Below are positions 10,601 to 19,862 of a stretch of DNA of 64,000 nucleotides, piece by piece (position 1 is the stretch's first letter; each line of letters opens with the position of its first letter). Made by a program: the position numbers and the translations under genes. This DNA is from Microglena sp. YARC (Eukaryota > Chlorophyta > Chlorophyceae > Chlamydomonadales > Chlamydomonadaceae), in assembly GCA_022414725.1 (NCBI GenBank), contig CM039466.1, forward strand, positions 12,604,099 through 12,668,098, written 5' to 3'. Below the pieces are notes generated by a model. That model ran no database searches. It was not told the DNA's origin and saw only the letters and a program-made list of their open reading frames with translations.

Positions 10601-12720
10601 GTTCAGGGGGCTGCAAACTGCGGTAATGGTCGTAAATGTGGTGGTGGTGGTGGTCCACAGATAGCATACAGCGATGGCTCCCTCAACAATGTGAAAGTGA
10701 GGGGATGCGTTCTCAGAGCCTGCAAGGTAATTGAGTTATTAGAGTTACTGGTTTGAGGCATGACCTGGGTTTTGGGGCTGGCCTGGAGTTGGGGGTGGGG
10801 CTGTGGATGGAGCTGGGGCTGGTACATCTTCGTGTTCCTCATCCTGTTAATTTTTTGCGGAGCCCTCCCTTCTAGGGGGCGGAAGTCCCCAGGGTTACCC
10901 CGTTGTCCGTTTGTGCGTCCGACTGACCGACCGAATAGTTTAAGCCTGACACGTCAGCCAACTGTCTCACAACTAACTGGCTTCGGTCAGCCCCGTCAAT
11001 CCCACCTGTCGTTTCGTTGCCAACGCACTTTGCCAATTTTCCGCCTCGCTTGCGACGCTGGATAGGACTTGTTTATCTAGCTCAGACTACCACAGGGGAG
11101 TGATAGGTATGTGGAATGTAGCTTTCCTTTTCAGCCACGAGCAGCAGCTTGTAAGCAGTTCCCTAGGCTTGCTACCCAGCCAAACCTGTAGCAATGTAGT
11201 GCATCTGGAAGCTGACAGATTTATCTTTCCAGAACTGTTGAAATTGTGTGGCTAAGACCAGTGACTAGCTAAGGGAGCTGCCTAGAAGCTGCTGCTCTCC
11301 CTGCCGCTGCCAACTAACCCCTCATTTCCCCCCCCCCATTACCTAACCCCACCCCACCCCCTCTGCCCAGAACCTCCCAATCGACACTCACCGAGAAGAC
11401 ATCAAGTCCCAGTTAAAGAAGTCGCAGCTAGGCAGCCGCGTCATGTTCCTGGCCAAGTGCCCCGACGAAGCAGTCCCAAACAAGAACTTAGCTCGTGAGC
11501 TGGTGCAGAGGTGGTCCCGGCCCATTTTCTTCGATGCCGACTCCGAGGCAGAAAAGCGACGTGTGAAGGAGGAGCAGCTGCGTGGTGCTCGGGCTAATTC
11601 CCTGATGCTTTCAAACCAGAAAGATGCCGATGCAAAGCTCGCTTCGCAGAAGCCCAAGCCGAAATTGGGACAGGCTGGCTTCCGGTGGCATGCGGCCATT
11701 CCCCAGGTGAGATTGGGTTTCTATTTTTGAGGCGCGTCGCAAATTGAGTGACTCGGTGCGATTCCAGTACGACGCGCAGCCCCCCAAACCGCGCAAAGCG
11801 TTTACTTCCAGTAATGTTCAAATCTTGGGGCTTTCCCCAGTGAGTGGCTGGCTCAGGGAGCTGACTAGAAGCTGCTGCTTTTGGGGGGGAGGGGGGCTCT
11901 GCCAAAAAGAAACTGTGTCTGTGGTGTCATCCTGTGTGGGATCAACCTCCGGCCTTGCTTGCACTGGGAACAACCAACCATTCTTTCAACCTGATTCCTA
12001 TGCTGTGCCTCATCAAATAGCGAACCAAATGTTTTTTCTGTGCACAGGCTTCCAAGTTGGAGTACGTAGTCAATCCCCAGAAGGATGCCCCCCACAACTG
12101 CTGTACCTTTCCCTGCCTGCAAGATCCTAATTTGCCCCCCACATACTTCCAGGCTATTTCCCCTCATACATTTGTCTCCTCTCCGCTCCCCCCCTCCCCC
12201 TCCCCTCTCCCTCTTTCCTCCTTCTTTCCTCCCCCCTCTTTCCAGGCATATTTCCAGACATATATACATACTGCTTTTCTGTGCACAGGCTTCCAAGTTG
12301 GAGTACGTAGTCGTAGTGGAGCCCTAGAAGGATGCACCCCACAACTGCTGTACCTTTCCCTGACTACATGATCCTAATTTGGCTCCCACATATTTCAAGG
12401 CTATTTCCCCTCACACATTTGTCTCCTCTCTGCTCCTCCCCCTCCCCTCCCCTCCCCTCTCCCTCTTTCCTCCCTCCCTCTGCCCAGGCATATTTTCAGA
12501 CATATATATACTGCTTTTGTGTGCACAGGCTTCCAAGTTGGATTACGTAGTTGAGCCCCAGAAAGACGAGAGGCTTGTAGCAGCGGCAGGCGCGCATGAA
12601 AAGAAGGAGACAAGCCGCTTTGACAAGAAGATGCGTGAGGTGACGCGAAAGCAGGCAGGTAAAACAGCCAGGGCTGCTGTGCCCTCGGTGGAGGGCCGCA
12701 ACATCGTCATCTTGAATTGA
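2224..12720 (+). CDS. IWS1: IWS1/SPN1 transcription elongation factor, eight exons
   Basis: Exons: 2224-2253, 2392-2601, 3213-3462, 5162-5328, 7874-8002, 9301-9426, 11371-11706 and 12529-12720. They total 1440 nt (479 residues) with matching phases throughout and GT-AG borders. Exons 1-4 encode an acidic and basic low-complexity N-terminus (MSDLEDDMNE, KKKR tracts, EEEEE). Exons 5-7 encode the TFIIS N-terminal-like (LW) domain, with KLKMLKEADDFL, then LKAWLEPYSDGSLPN, then NLPIDTHREDIK, RVMFLAKCPDE and LVQRWSRPIF. Exon 8 ends in VEGRNIVILN. IWS1/Spn1 is a nuclear factor that binds Spt6 and RNA polymerase II during elongation and mRNA export. The length resembles yeast Spn1 (about 410) more than human IWS1 (about 820). 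Nearly every exon is bordered by tandem decayed copies of its own edge, listed separately. The large introns consist mostly of such copies plus mobile elements. The identity is secure; exon 3's acceptor (3212) was chosen by phase. Confidence 0.9.
3040..3212. mobile_element. GTTACAAGGTTCT-family element, copy 1
   Basis: The sequence runs from TTTGTTACAAGGTTCTTTA through CCACGGAAACCAG to GACAGGGTTGGAACTCAGA. A copy in the same orientation lies at 13424-13600 and an inverted one at about 57085-57300. The word around GGTTCGAACT in the other copies resembles a pol III B box, so a SINE is possible. This copy ends directly at the acceptor chosen for IWS1 exon 3. Confidence 0.6.
3463..4315 (+). repeat. 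Decayed copies of the IWS1 exon 3 donor edge, plus GTATGTTGCTTG minisatellite
   Basis: The exon 3 end around GTGGCTTCATCGATAACAG plus GTGAGTGTGG recurs at about 3596-3630 (CGTGGCTTCATCGAGAACAG) and 4281-4315 (more diverged). Between them are GTGGGTGCATGATGGTGAG-type repeats at 3480-3690 and a TGCTTGTTTGTATGC-type minisatellite at about 4130-4245. Confidence 0.7.
4331..4632. mobile_element. GCAGCTTCTAGGCAGCTCC inverted-repeat element (family M1)
   Basis: The left end CACGCGTAGCAGCTTCTTGG mirrors the right end AGAAGCTGCTACGCGTAGCC. The interior has the recurring GCCAGC and TTTGGC words of the family. It sits in IWS1 intron 3. Confidence 0.75.
4672..5161 (+). repeat. Decayed copies of the IWS1 exon 4 acceptor edge
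   Basis: The block TTGCATTGCAG followed by GATGATGATG..GAGGAGAACGTTGG, then GTGGTTGAGGACGAG, occurs at about 4672, 4858 and 5040 before the used copy at 5162. A partial copy lies at about 4770-4820. Spacing is about 180 bp. Each upstream copy runs into AAATAAACAGT and soon meets stops, so these look like pseudo-exons. Confidence 0.75.
5329..5680 (+). repeat. Decayed copies of the IWS1 exon 4 donor edge
   Basis: GAGTCTGAGGCACAGATGGC plus GTACGCACTGACTCATCAC (exon end plus donor) is repeated at about 5394, 5480, 5549 and 5647 after the real exon end at 5328. Spacing is about 70-100 bp. Confidence 0.8.
5675..5863. mobile_element. M1 family element
   Basis: The left end is AGCAGCTTCTAAGCAGCTCC at about 5702 and the right end GGCTGTCTAGAAGCTGG at about 5835. 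It lies in IWS1 intron 4. Confidence 0.65.
5880..6610 (+). repeat. Minisatellite descended from the IWS1 exon 4 donor region
   Basis: Units of TGACTCATTACTAACTACTG and TACGCACTGACTCATTAC fill about 730 bp. They contain the word GTACGCACTGACTCAT that directly follows exon 4, so the array appears to descend from that splice-donor flank. The 188-residue open frame on the minus strand is a translation of the repeat. Confidence 0.75.
6805..7873 (+). repeat. Eight decayed copies of the IWS1 exon 5 acceptor edge
   Basis: CTCCAGATGGTNGTGGAT followed by GACAAGCTAGCCAAGATGG recurs at about 6812, 6971, 7075, 7201, 7337, 7513, 7638 and 7750 before the used copy at 7874. Each copy joins a C-rich or CA-rich tract. 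Each has a polypyrimidine tract plus AG, so each could be a decoy acceptor. Confidence 0.85.
8003..8140 (+). repeat. Copy of the IWS1 exon 5 donor edge
   Basis: TTGAAAATGCTGAAGGAGG..GATTTCTTGGCTCAG plus GTGGGTAACACTG (7965-8015) is repeated at about 8085-8135. Confidence 0.8.
8400..8770 (+). repeat. CCACCA-rich minisatellite in IWS1 intron 5
   Basis: Roughly 57-bp units contain CACTCCATATCCACCACC and CCAGACATTCCTCACCACC, with about six copies. The overlapping Pro/His-rich open frames are shadows of the repeat. Confidence 0.8.
8865..9300 (+). repeat. Decayed copies of the IWS1 exon 6 acceptor edge
   Basis: CATGAAATGTTCATCAGC and GGTGGCCTGGGTGTATTGAA recur at about 8939, 9065 and 9190 before the used copy at 9301, with a fragment at about 8875. 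Spacing is about 125 bp. The copies run into C-rich sequence instead of the rest of the exon. Confidence 0.8.
9427..10735 (+). repeat. Six decayed copies of the IWS1 exon 6 donor edge
   Basis: AGTGATGGCTCCCTCCCCAA, then GTGAAAGTGAGGGGATGCGT and GGCCTGCAAG plus GTATGTGC, recur after the true exon at about 9598, 9775, 10108, 10272, 10494 and 10670. Spacing is mostly about 165-330 bp. Between them lie GGTGGT microsatellites and AACTGCGGTAATGGTCGTA words. Confidence 0.85.
9844..9992. mobile_element. AGGGTACTACA element (family M3), copy 1
   Basis: The ends AGGGTACAACATG and ATGTTGTACCCT are inverted repeats. The interior has GCGCGCTATTG, GAAGCAAATT and AAGCAACCCAAAATG words shared with 47397-47578. 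It interrupts the exon 6 edge-copy array. Confidence 0.75.
11124..11310. mobile_element. M1 family element
   Basis: The left end GAGCAGCAGCTTGTAAGCAG and right end GGGAGCTGCCTAGAAGCTGC form inverted repeats, just upstream of IWS1 exon 7. Confidence 0.7.
11707..11890. repeat. Fragments of two dispersed repeats in IWS1 intron 7
   Basis: At 11725-11805 a GCGCGTCGCAAATTGAGTGA..CCCCCAAACCGCGC block resembles those at 13905-13990 and 39230-39345. At 11838-11875 a lone M1 right end (GGGAGCTGACTAGAAGCTGC) is present. Confidence 0.55.
12040..12528 (+). repeat. Two decayed copies of the IWS1 exon 8 acceptor edge
   Basis: TGTGCACAGGCTTCCAAG and TTGGAGTACGTAGTC occur at about 12040 and 12283 before the used copy at 12529. 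The second copy has an in-frame stop at the position of the Gln in the used exon. The copies are separated by matching CT-rich blocks of about 240 bp. Confidence 0.8.
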
Positions 12721-12815
12721 GATGCGTGCGGTGACTCGAAAGCTGGCAGGCAAAACAGCCAGGGCTACCGAGCCCTCAGTTGAGGGCCGCAACATCGTCA
12801 TCTTGAATTTGGGGC
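12721..12815 (+). repeat. Decayed copy of the IWS1 exon 8 3' end
   Basis: ATGCGTGCGGTGACTCGAAA, then GAGGGCCGCAACATCGTCAT and CTTGAATTTGG, repeats the last coding part of exon 8. Here the TGA stop is changed to TTTG. Confidence 0.8.
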
Positions 12816-13019
12816 AGTTTGGCTTTCGATCAGTCAACTGTATGCGCCTTAAGTATCCGGAAGATGAATTGTTGGCAAATAACTTTTCCCCCTAAAAGTG
12901 GATCTCGGAAAAGTATGGCAAAACCAACTAGACAAAGGGGTCCATGGCTTGGACTGACTCAAGCTCGGCTTGTGTTCAGTGAAGCTTGATTCACTCGAAT
13001 TAAATTCATGGTCAGTCCC

Positions 13020-13200
13020 TTAACCTATGCAAGGTTAGTGTAGGGTGTTGGTAAGCAATGCTAGGGTCGGTAGAGTTGGTAAGCTATGCTAGTATAGGGT
13101 GTCTGGAAGCCAATTTAGGGTAGTGCAGGGTGTCGGTAAGCTATGGTGGGGTAGTGTAGGGTGTCAGTAAGGTATGGTAGGGTCGGTAAGCTGTGATGCC
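13020..13200 (+). repeat. GGTAAGCTATG/GTAGGGTGT minisatellite
   Basis: There are about six imperfect units of roughly 30 bp built on GTAGTGTAGGGTGTCGGTAA. No gene is visible in 12816-13420. Confidence 0.65.
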
Positions 13201-13423
13201 ACGTGTTGGTAATTTGTACAGTCCTCAATGTAGCAGAGACCCCACTGTTACACTGGTTAGACCGGATGAGGAGCCGATTATGCCTCAGGGTGGTGTCAAC
13301 CAAGGCCTTCGTCCCACGCCACCTGCGCATGAATCCGCGGCATAGGCCGGTCACCCCAGGTTGATCTGGGCGATCCGGTTGTTTTCAACTGGAATATGCC
13401 TAGGTAGACCAGGTAGAAGAAGA

Positions 13424-13600
13424 TTTGTTACAAGGTTCTATACACCAGCAATGCGGCGTCTTACTGCCTGCAGAATACAATTCTTCCCCCCGTGTGATAC
13501 CCACGGAAACCAGGGAGTGTGACAGGGTTCGAACTTAGACCGTTCATAGAAATGTCCAGGTCTCTACACGGACAGTTTAACAACTTATCAAGGTCCAGGT
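13424..13600. mobile_element. GTTACAAGGTTCT-family element, copy 2
   Basis: TTTGTTACAAGGTTCTATAC through CCACGGAAACCAGGGAG to GACAGGGTTCGAACTTAGAC matches the copy at 3040. The GGTTCGAACT word is close to a pol III B box. Confidence 0.6.
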
Positions 13601-13647
13601 AGCCCAGGTAGAGTTAGACCAACCAAGCTGAAGAGGGCCTTGGCCAG

Positions 13648-13812
13648 GGCTGGCACCTTTTCAGCTCTCCAAGCCAGCCACTATGCCCTCGAATTTCAAC
13701 AGAATTGGAAATCCAATTCTGTCAGCTTCCAGATGCACTACGTGGCTTAGGTTTGGTTGGTAGCAAGCCATGGGAGCTACCTGGAAGCTGCTGCTCGTAG
13801 CTGAAAAGAAAG
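13648..13812. mobile_element. M1 family element
   Basis: The left end is CTTTTCAGCTCTCC. The right end is GGGAGCTACCTGGAAGCTGC followed by TGCTCGTAGCTGAAAAG. The interior has GTCAGCTTCCAGATGCACTA, shared with 49370-49390. Confidence 0.65.
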
Positions 13813-13904
13813 CAATTGCTGGCGCTGCATCTTGCTCATGTCATTGAAGAGTAGTGTACGTAAGAAGGAAGTCTGGGCTGTCGATGGAATAGGGTGGGTA
13901 GGGC

Positions 13905-14215
13905 AGCTCCGCGGGGTTCGGGGGGCAGCACGTCGCACTGGGGTCGCACCAAGTCGCTTAATTTGCAACGCGTCACAAAACAAAGTTTGTCGGTCTGGGT
14001 TCGAGCATACGCACTTATGCTGGATTCCGGTTTGGTGAATGGTTGACCATTCGGCTGGACTAAAGAAGGTGCTGGATTCGAATCCCTACGGGTGCGCTTT
14101 AGTGTCCGCGGTCGCTGCCATTGTAGCACTGTCTGGGTAAAGTAGCAGCCCGTTCTCTACCACCGTAAGACAGAGCTCCCTTAATACCATGCCCCACCAG
14201 GCGTTATTATTATTT
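13905..14215 (+). mobile_element. tRNA-derived SINE and adjoining repeat
   Basis: A GGATTCGAATCCCTACGGG B-box-like core lies at about 14073. The body TAAGACAGAGCTCCCTTAAT leads to the tail CCACCAGGCGTTATTATT. The same tail is found inverted at 37225, 42625, 54882 and 62857. The first 85 bp (GTCGCACTGGGGTCGCACC) belong to a separate repeat also seen at 39230. Confidence 0.7.
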
Positions 14216-15128
14216 TTGCATTGATGCGAGGGCTGCCCCTCGTGTACTTAACAGTTTCCCCTGCTCACAATAGCGTAGAACTACAGATAAAGTCACACAT
14301 AGTCACATGATCACATAGTCACATCACATCAGGTTTTCCAAGCCCCTTTAGATTTCGGGCTGGAAGACGAACGTGAGGAATAGCTAGGTTTTGCCATCCA
14401 GAGGTAGTCTGATAGACTGAAAAGGGCTTCCCTGCCTTACTCCAAAGGCATCATGGGAACATCCAATAGAACTGATCATACTGGTAGAAATTGAACTTGT
14501 TTACATGGCTCCAGCCTGCTCTCCGTCTTTGGCAGGAACTTAATCAATTCAATTCGGAACTTAAGGGGGAACCGGGGGGGGGGGGGGGGGGGGGCTTGTC
14601 AGCACTTTGGTTTAGGTGGTTATATCATTATCCAGCCTCCAGCCCACCCCAGAAGCCCCCAGGGGCTTAGTTGTTTTAACATGGCATCAGTTAAAAGAGT
14701 CGTTCAGGTGTGTTGTGTAGTCGCTTGTTGAACGATGCAGCTTCCGCAGCCCCGTGTCTTTCGATTAGGGTCCGCATGACGTGTATCAACTGCTTAGTAT
14801 GTCCATGTTATTTCTAGGGGTTGTAGACAGGTGGCTTGAACTTTTGCCGTTCAGCTGTCTGTTGATGGGTGGATAGACTAGGTAGCTAGGTAAATATAAG
14901 GGGAGACGGTTGGGTGTCTGATCTTGATTAGACCCTTTCGGCTTTTGCACATGAGAGAACGAGACCTTGAATTTGAGTAGTACTATATCTGTAGATGGAT
15001 GTACAACAGCAAATAACTAGCTGCTGTATACTTGAACTTGGTTACATTGCTCCAGGCTGTCAAGGCTGCTCGCTATCTAGCTGCTGTAAGACAGACACTT
15101 TTTTACTTGAACTTTGTTACATGGCTCC
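14216..15128. other. Gene-free stretch with TTACATGGCTCCAG repeats
   Basis: I see no gene here. A G-run lies at about 14573-14594. The phrase CTTGAACTTGGTTACATGGC plus CTCCAG recurs in varied form at about 14494, 15028 and 15108. It is also seen at 37665 and, inverted, at about 57410. Confidence 0.6.
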
Positions 15129-15320
15129 AGGGTACTACAAAGAGCGTGCGGCAGCGCGATTTCGCGCACGCTTTTTGAGCCCTACAGCGCGTTTCGCGCA
15201 GTTTTTTCAATCCCTGCAGGCGCAGCGCGCAGTTTTGGCGCTTATTGCACTATCAAGTGCTGACCAATTTGATGTTCGTGCTCGTTAAGCGCTAACCAAT
15301 TAGACAAAATATAGTACCCT
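15129..15320. mobile_element. AGGGTACTACA element (M3), copy 2
   Basis: AGGGTACTACA at the left and TATAGTACCCT at the right are inverted ends, with a GCGCGCAGTTTTGGCG-type interior. ATGGCTCC occurs just outside both ends, which could be an 8-bp target duplication, though two extra bases sit on the right. Confidence 0.75.
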
Positions 15321-15512
15321 TCATGGCTCCAGCCAGCAATTTGGCTGCTTTTTACAAACAAATGACCATTGCCCTTTAGCTAAAGGTTTGCGGCGGGGGA
15401 CCTACCTCCATGGGTGATAAAAAGAAAATGGCTTTAGGGAACCAGATATTGAACGCTACGGTTTGCACGTTTCTTTTCGCTGTATGTATATATATATGTA
15501 TGTATGTATGTA

Positions 15513-15768
15513 CTAGTACGGTAGCCCGTGTGGCCGGTGGCCACACAGACACACATCACCCCTACCCCAATCATAATAGGGTGCCCGTGGGGCTGGGTTA
15601 CAGAATGGGCTACACATGTCCTCACCTCCACCCCTCTCATAAACACAGTCATCATGTTTACCCCACTTCAAATGCTGACGCATCTGCCCCCCCACCACCA
15701 CCACCACCCACCCACCCACCCCAGCACCAACTAACCACACACTACAACTAATCCCTCCCATGCATCCC

Positions 15769-15799
<31 letters not shown>

Positions 15800-16982
15800 A
15801 GTCCCCACTCTGCCCAAACCTCGATCCAGGCCCAATCTCAAATTTGCCTAACCCCTTTACCCGCCAACACACACGCACTTCCCTGATTCTCCGTTCCCAT
15901 TAATCTGATCTTCTCTCGGCCACTTTAGCAGATGGGTTTAACAGAAGCGATTATGATGTTTCCAGCTGAGTTCGAAATCGCGCAGACGTTTAGACGTTTC
16001 GTCAGACGACGCGGAAATGCGAAGACTTATGGAAATTGCAAACGAACGTCTGCGCAGTTTCAGACTCGGCTTGAAAGATCGGAATTGCGCGAGAGCAGAG
16101 GGGCTTACCTGTAGCTTCCTCTTCGCGCATAGATACCTAGTTGGGCGTGCAAGCTGTTTCCCGAAAGGGCCTTCGCTCGGTCAACTCTGTCACGCACTCG
16201 CCACAGCTCAGCGCGAAAATAACCTTATCTTTGCAGGGTGTGAGTGGTGTGGGGTGGGGGGGGAGATCTTGAAGAGGTATTGCACGCGGTGCAAGGAGCA
16301 CGCAGCAAGAAGGAAGTTGGACGTCGGAAGAACGTCACAGGGTTGCAGGGACTTCGATCGTGCAGAGATACCACGAGCCGCGCCTGTGTCTAAGCTCGCA
16401 GCAAGATGAATTTATCAATAGAGCCTGCAGAAAGGCTGGAGAATGGAAGTCAACTACCTCCAATCAAGAATCAGGCGATGTGATAGCGACTCAGGCTATG
16501 TGATAGCATAATGCGATGACGAATGTAATGCTGAGATGAAGAAAGAAGTGCGCATGCGTGAGCCAAGTGAAAGTCAAGGGCCAGCCGAATCATGAGCCGA
16601 AGTGAAAGTTCTAGAGCATGAGCCGCAGGTCGCTCCGTGAAGCAATACACTGAAAACTATTATTCCGAGCGCCGTGCAAAGCGATCTGAGGGTCAGAAAA
16701 TGACCTCCGAGGAGAGGATCTCCTCACTCATTTCATTGCAATTCATTGCAGTCGCAGTATGGGAGGCAGTTGTGGACATGAAATGAGCGCGCCCGCATAG
16801 CTTAGCGCATCTGCTGTTTCGGCAATTGAAATCACTGGGCGAAGACTTGGGTGTACGGAAAGTCGGTTGCAAGTCGGTTACACTTCGCACGCCCGTGGCA
16901 CGTGGGTACGCGATGATGACACCACCACGACCACGACCACGACCGCGACCACGACCATGATTTCTTTATATATATATATAGA
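15513..16982 (-). mobile_element. Non-autonomous Helitron-like element, 1.47 kb
   Basis: Read on the minus strand, it begins TCTATATATATATATAAAG (16982) after an A. It ends with hairpin GTGGCCACCGGCCAC, a short spacer, then CTAG (15513) before a T. That is the layout of Helitron termini (A/TC...hairpin...CTRR/T). A relative in opposite orientation lies at 32707-34212 and shares the 5' part (AAATCATGGTCGTGG onward). No Rep/helicase is encoded. Confidence 0.65.
16017..16409 (+). CDS. Cys-containing open frame inside the Helitron-like element
   Basis: This is a 130-residue open frame with FAGCEWCGVGG, then RYCTRCKEHAARRKLD, a pattern that could bind zinc. I do not recognise the family. It could be a captured exon fragment, or chance. 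It lies on the strand opposite to the Helitron direction, and no splice signals were traced. Confidence 0.2.
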   Translation: MRRLMEIANERLRSFRLGLKDRNCARAEGLTCSFLFAHRYLVGRASCFPKGPSLGQLCHALATAQRENNLIFAGCEWCGVGGEILKRYCTRCKEHAARRKLDVGRTSQGCRDFDRAEIPRAAPVSKLAAR

Positions 16983-16994
16983 TGTATGCATGTA

Positions 16995-18000
16995 CTAGTA
17001 CATTGCCCGTGTGGCCGGAGGCCACCCGCCACCCCACCCACCCAGGTCCTGGGTCCTGTTCTGGCCTGGGTTACATAACGTGCAACGCCCTTGAACGTAC
17101 ACCCTCCCCCCCCCCCCTCCCCCTTACTCACATGCACACAGTCAAGATATTTCCCCCTTTGCAAAATATCGAACACATGCCCCCTTCCTTTCCCTACTAT
17201 AAATATACCCCCCACCCCAGCCCCCAGGACCTACATGATCCCTGTTTCCCCCGAAATCTTCCTGCCCCCCATCCCCACCCCCTTGACTCACACTCTGTTT
17301 ATCCCCCTTGCACCCCACCTAACCCCCAGTCATCTCCGCACCACCCAAATATACCCCCCTACCCCCCTATGGGGGAGCTGCAACACAGCCCAAACCCCTA
17401 TACGGGGATGGCCGGGAGGAAGTCTAGTCCCATCCTCTCCACTCCAAATTTTATGTAGGATGAATATTTATGTGTATATCAAGCTCGGGCTATGATTACA
17501 ATTTCCCCCTAATCTTCCCCTTGGCATACACACAGTCAAGATATTTCCCCCAACGCATGCCCCCCCTTCCGCCCTTCCACCCCATCTACACTCTTTCTCT
17601 TTCTTCCCCCTCCCCTCACCCCAGTCATTTCCACCCATGGTGGGCCACCCTCAATCCTCCCCCCCCACCCTCTCTTTCCCGAATCACCGGCAAGCATGCG
17701 TTATCCCCTTCTCCCTACCTCATCCCTTCCACTCCAGCTGTGGGCCTAGATCATGCAGAAGTACAAAGTGGATAAAGAGCAGGCTGCGGATCCAACCTGC
17801 CAATAGCTTGCGAAAGCCGACCCCGCTTAGAATACCGGGCGTGCGCAATCACACAGCGACATGCCTGCAGCTTCTTCTTTGCGCGTAACATAATTGGGTC
17901 TGCAGCTGTTGTTTTGACCAGGAGATTTCAGCCAGTCCTGTAACGCAACATGCTAAGCAACCGATGTATCAATGCTTCAAACAATAAAAAGAGATTGGAT
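16995..18000 (-). mobile_element. Second Helitron-like 3' end and adjoining sequence
   Basis: CTAG at 16995 (minus strand) is preceded by hairpin GTGGCCTCCGGCCAC (17011-17025), only 12 bp from the 5' end of the previous element. Its body resembles the reverse complement of 33600-34200, for instance CACACAGTCAAGATAT and CTGCAGCTTCTTCT. I could not find its 5' end. The right limit given is approximate, and no gene is seen. Confidence 0.5.
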
Positions 18001-18594
18001 GAGGGGTGCAAGGGCCATACCGCTTAGGGTAGGCAATGCCAGTGGTGGTCTCAAGAAATGCAAAAGTATCTCGTAATAATTGCCTGCCGACCAGGCAATG
18101 CGATGGCATTACGTTGGTGGAGAGGTAGATAACACATCAATCGCGAATTGCGCGGGGCAGCCTGCCAGGTTCACGTCTTGTCTGATTAATAGCCTGGCGT
18201 TGATTTTCAGGGCTTGGCTGCATGAGCTTTGCGCCTGGCCTGGTTGTAAGCTGCGCGCTGCTGTGGGCTGGCAGCATCTGATGAACGACGAGGCTGGTTT
18301 TCATGGTCCCTTTCCTCGTCCGTCTGAAGAGCTCGCTGTGCGCGCTGACTGGCTGAGTTCGCTGCTCTTCTGCTCTTCTTCATATGTGCTCAAGTTCGCG
18401 TAGAAGCAACAAAGTATTGAAGGATGGAAGGATGGAAACTATTTGAAGCATGATGCGGAACGGAAGAAAGAGACGGAAATGGGCTGTAGTTTGAAAGTTG
18501 CTCGAGTTTTTGATAAGTTAGTGCGAAAAGTGCTCGAGTTGCTGCGAAGTTGCCCGAGTTGTTGCGAAGCTTTGCTGCGAGAATTGAAGCGATA

Positions 18595-18775
18595 CGCCCT
18601 AGAGGGTTATTGCGGTTTTCATTTATGTCGTCAGTAGTCCGAATGTAGCTGTGTAGCTGTGAAGCTGTTTAGCCGGGTAGCCGGCGTCAAAACCGGTCAA
18701 ATTCAAAACTCCTCGGAACGAGACAAAACTCCTCGGACTATCATATTAGCGCTTTTCTCCCTGTGCCTTCTCATT
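18595..18775 (+). repeat. Left terminal inverted repeat of the KDZ-like transposon
   Basis: By eye this is roughly 85% identical to the reverse complement of 29835-30005, apart from small indels. Confidence 0.7.
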
Positions 18776-19862
18776 GCATCCCCTCTCATCACGAATGATG
18801 GATGTAAATATTTGTAAGCAACGCAGTCCGTACTCTATCGACCTTGGCGAGCGAGTGGCGCAAGGGGGAAACAAGAGAGCGTGAGAGTATTGCATGAGCG
18901 TGAGAGTGTTCCATTCCAAGGGCTACGCAGGCGTTGGGTTGCGCAGGGGAACAACGGAACAAGGGGTTTGATTTGCAAGAGGGCTACGGGGCAGCACGGA
19001 AGCAGGGTAACCTCTGACTGCTAATAATCGCACCAAGCAGGAAGTCTCGCTGAAAATTCCAAAGCGTGACGGAACCACATGAAATACGATGGCTAAATTA
19101 TGACAAGGCAACAAGTGCGCTAGGGAAACACGAAGCCATCATAAGCATGATGAGGAAGCCTGTGGCCATCATCTACTCGCTAAGAGGTCGGTCAGACGAG
19201 ACAGGTTTGGGTCTGAGTTACGGGTTAGTTGGGCGTTTCTGTCGTACATCCAAACCTTTTTTCGTTCACACGGGACAAAGTTGACGCGGTTTGGTCAAAT
19301 TCGGTAGCCCAAACCCAAACGTCCCCCAAACCCTGCCCCGGGGTTCCGGCACCACCCCGGGGCACTTTTCCAGGTATGGAAAAGTTTCGGGGTTTATGGA
19401 AAAGTTTTGTACTGCCAGGCCAAAAGTCCGCCTGGGCAACTTTTCCTTAAGCCCTCAAACTTTTCCACTGCGAACCTTCAAACGGGCCTATCTTTTCCAC
19501 AGTCCAACACGTTTCCTCGAACTTGCTTCAAATGAATTCAATTTCAACTTCGAACTGCTAAGGCATCTCATCGGAAACACCTTATTGGCCTTTCACTGCT
19601 AGTCCGCCTCTCGCTGTGATGAAACGCATGGCAATTGCCGCATGGCGCATGTAATCGTCAAGCCCTACTCAGAAGATGCTGTCCAATTAATTCCCAGCCT
19701 TCATACCCGTTCTACTTACAGTCACCACGTGGCGTCGCCACGCCGCGTCTCATAGATAGGGATACATGGCGGTCGATGGACGCTTCAAGACAATATGCGA
19801 TCAATGGAAGCAAACAAGCGGGTACCCAGTGCTTCGCAAAGGTCGCTTAGAACCCGCGTACG
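18776..19862. other. Transposon 5' non-coding region
   Basis: There is no convincing gene. At 19194-19240 the second block of inverted similarity is found. GGAAAAGTTT words around 19378-19460 also occur near the right end of the element. It probably holds the transposase promoter. Confidence 0.4.
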
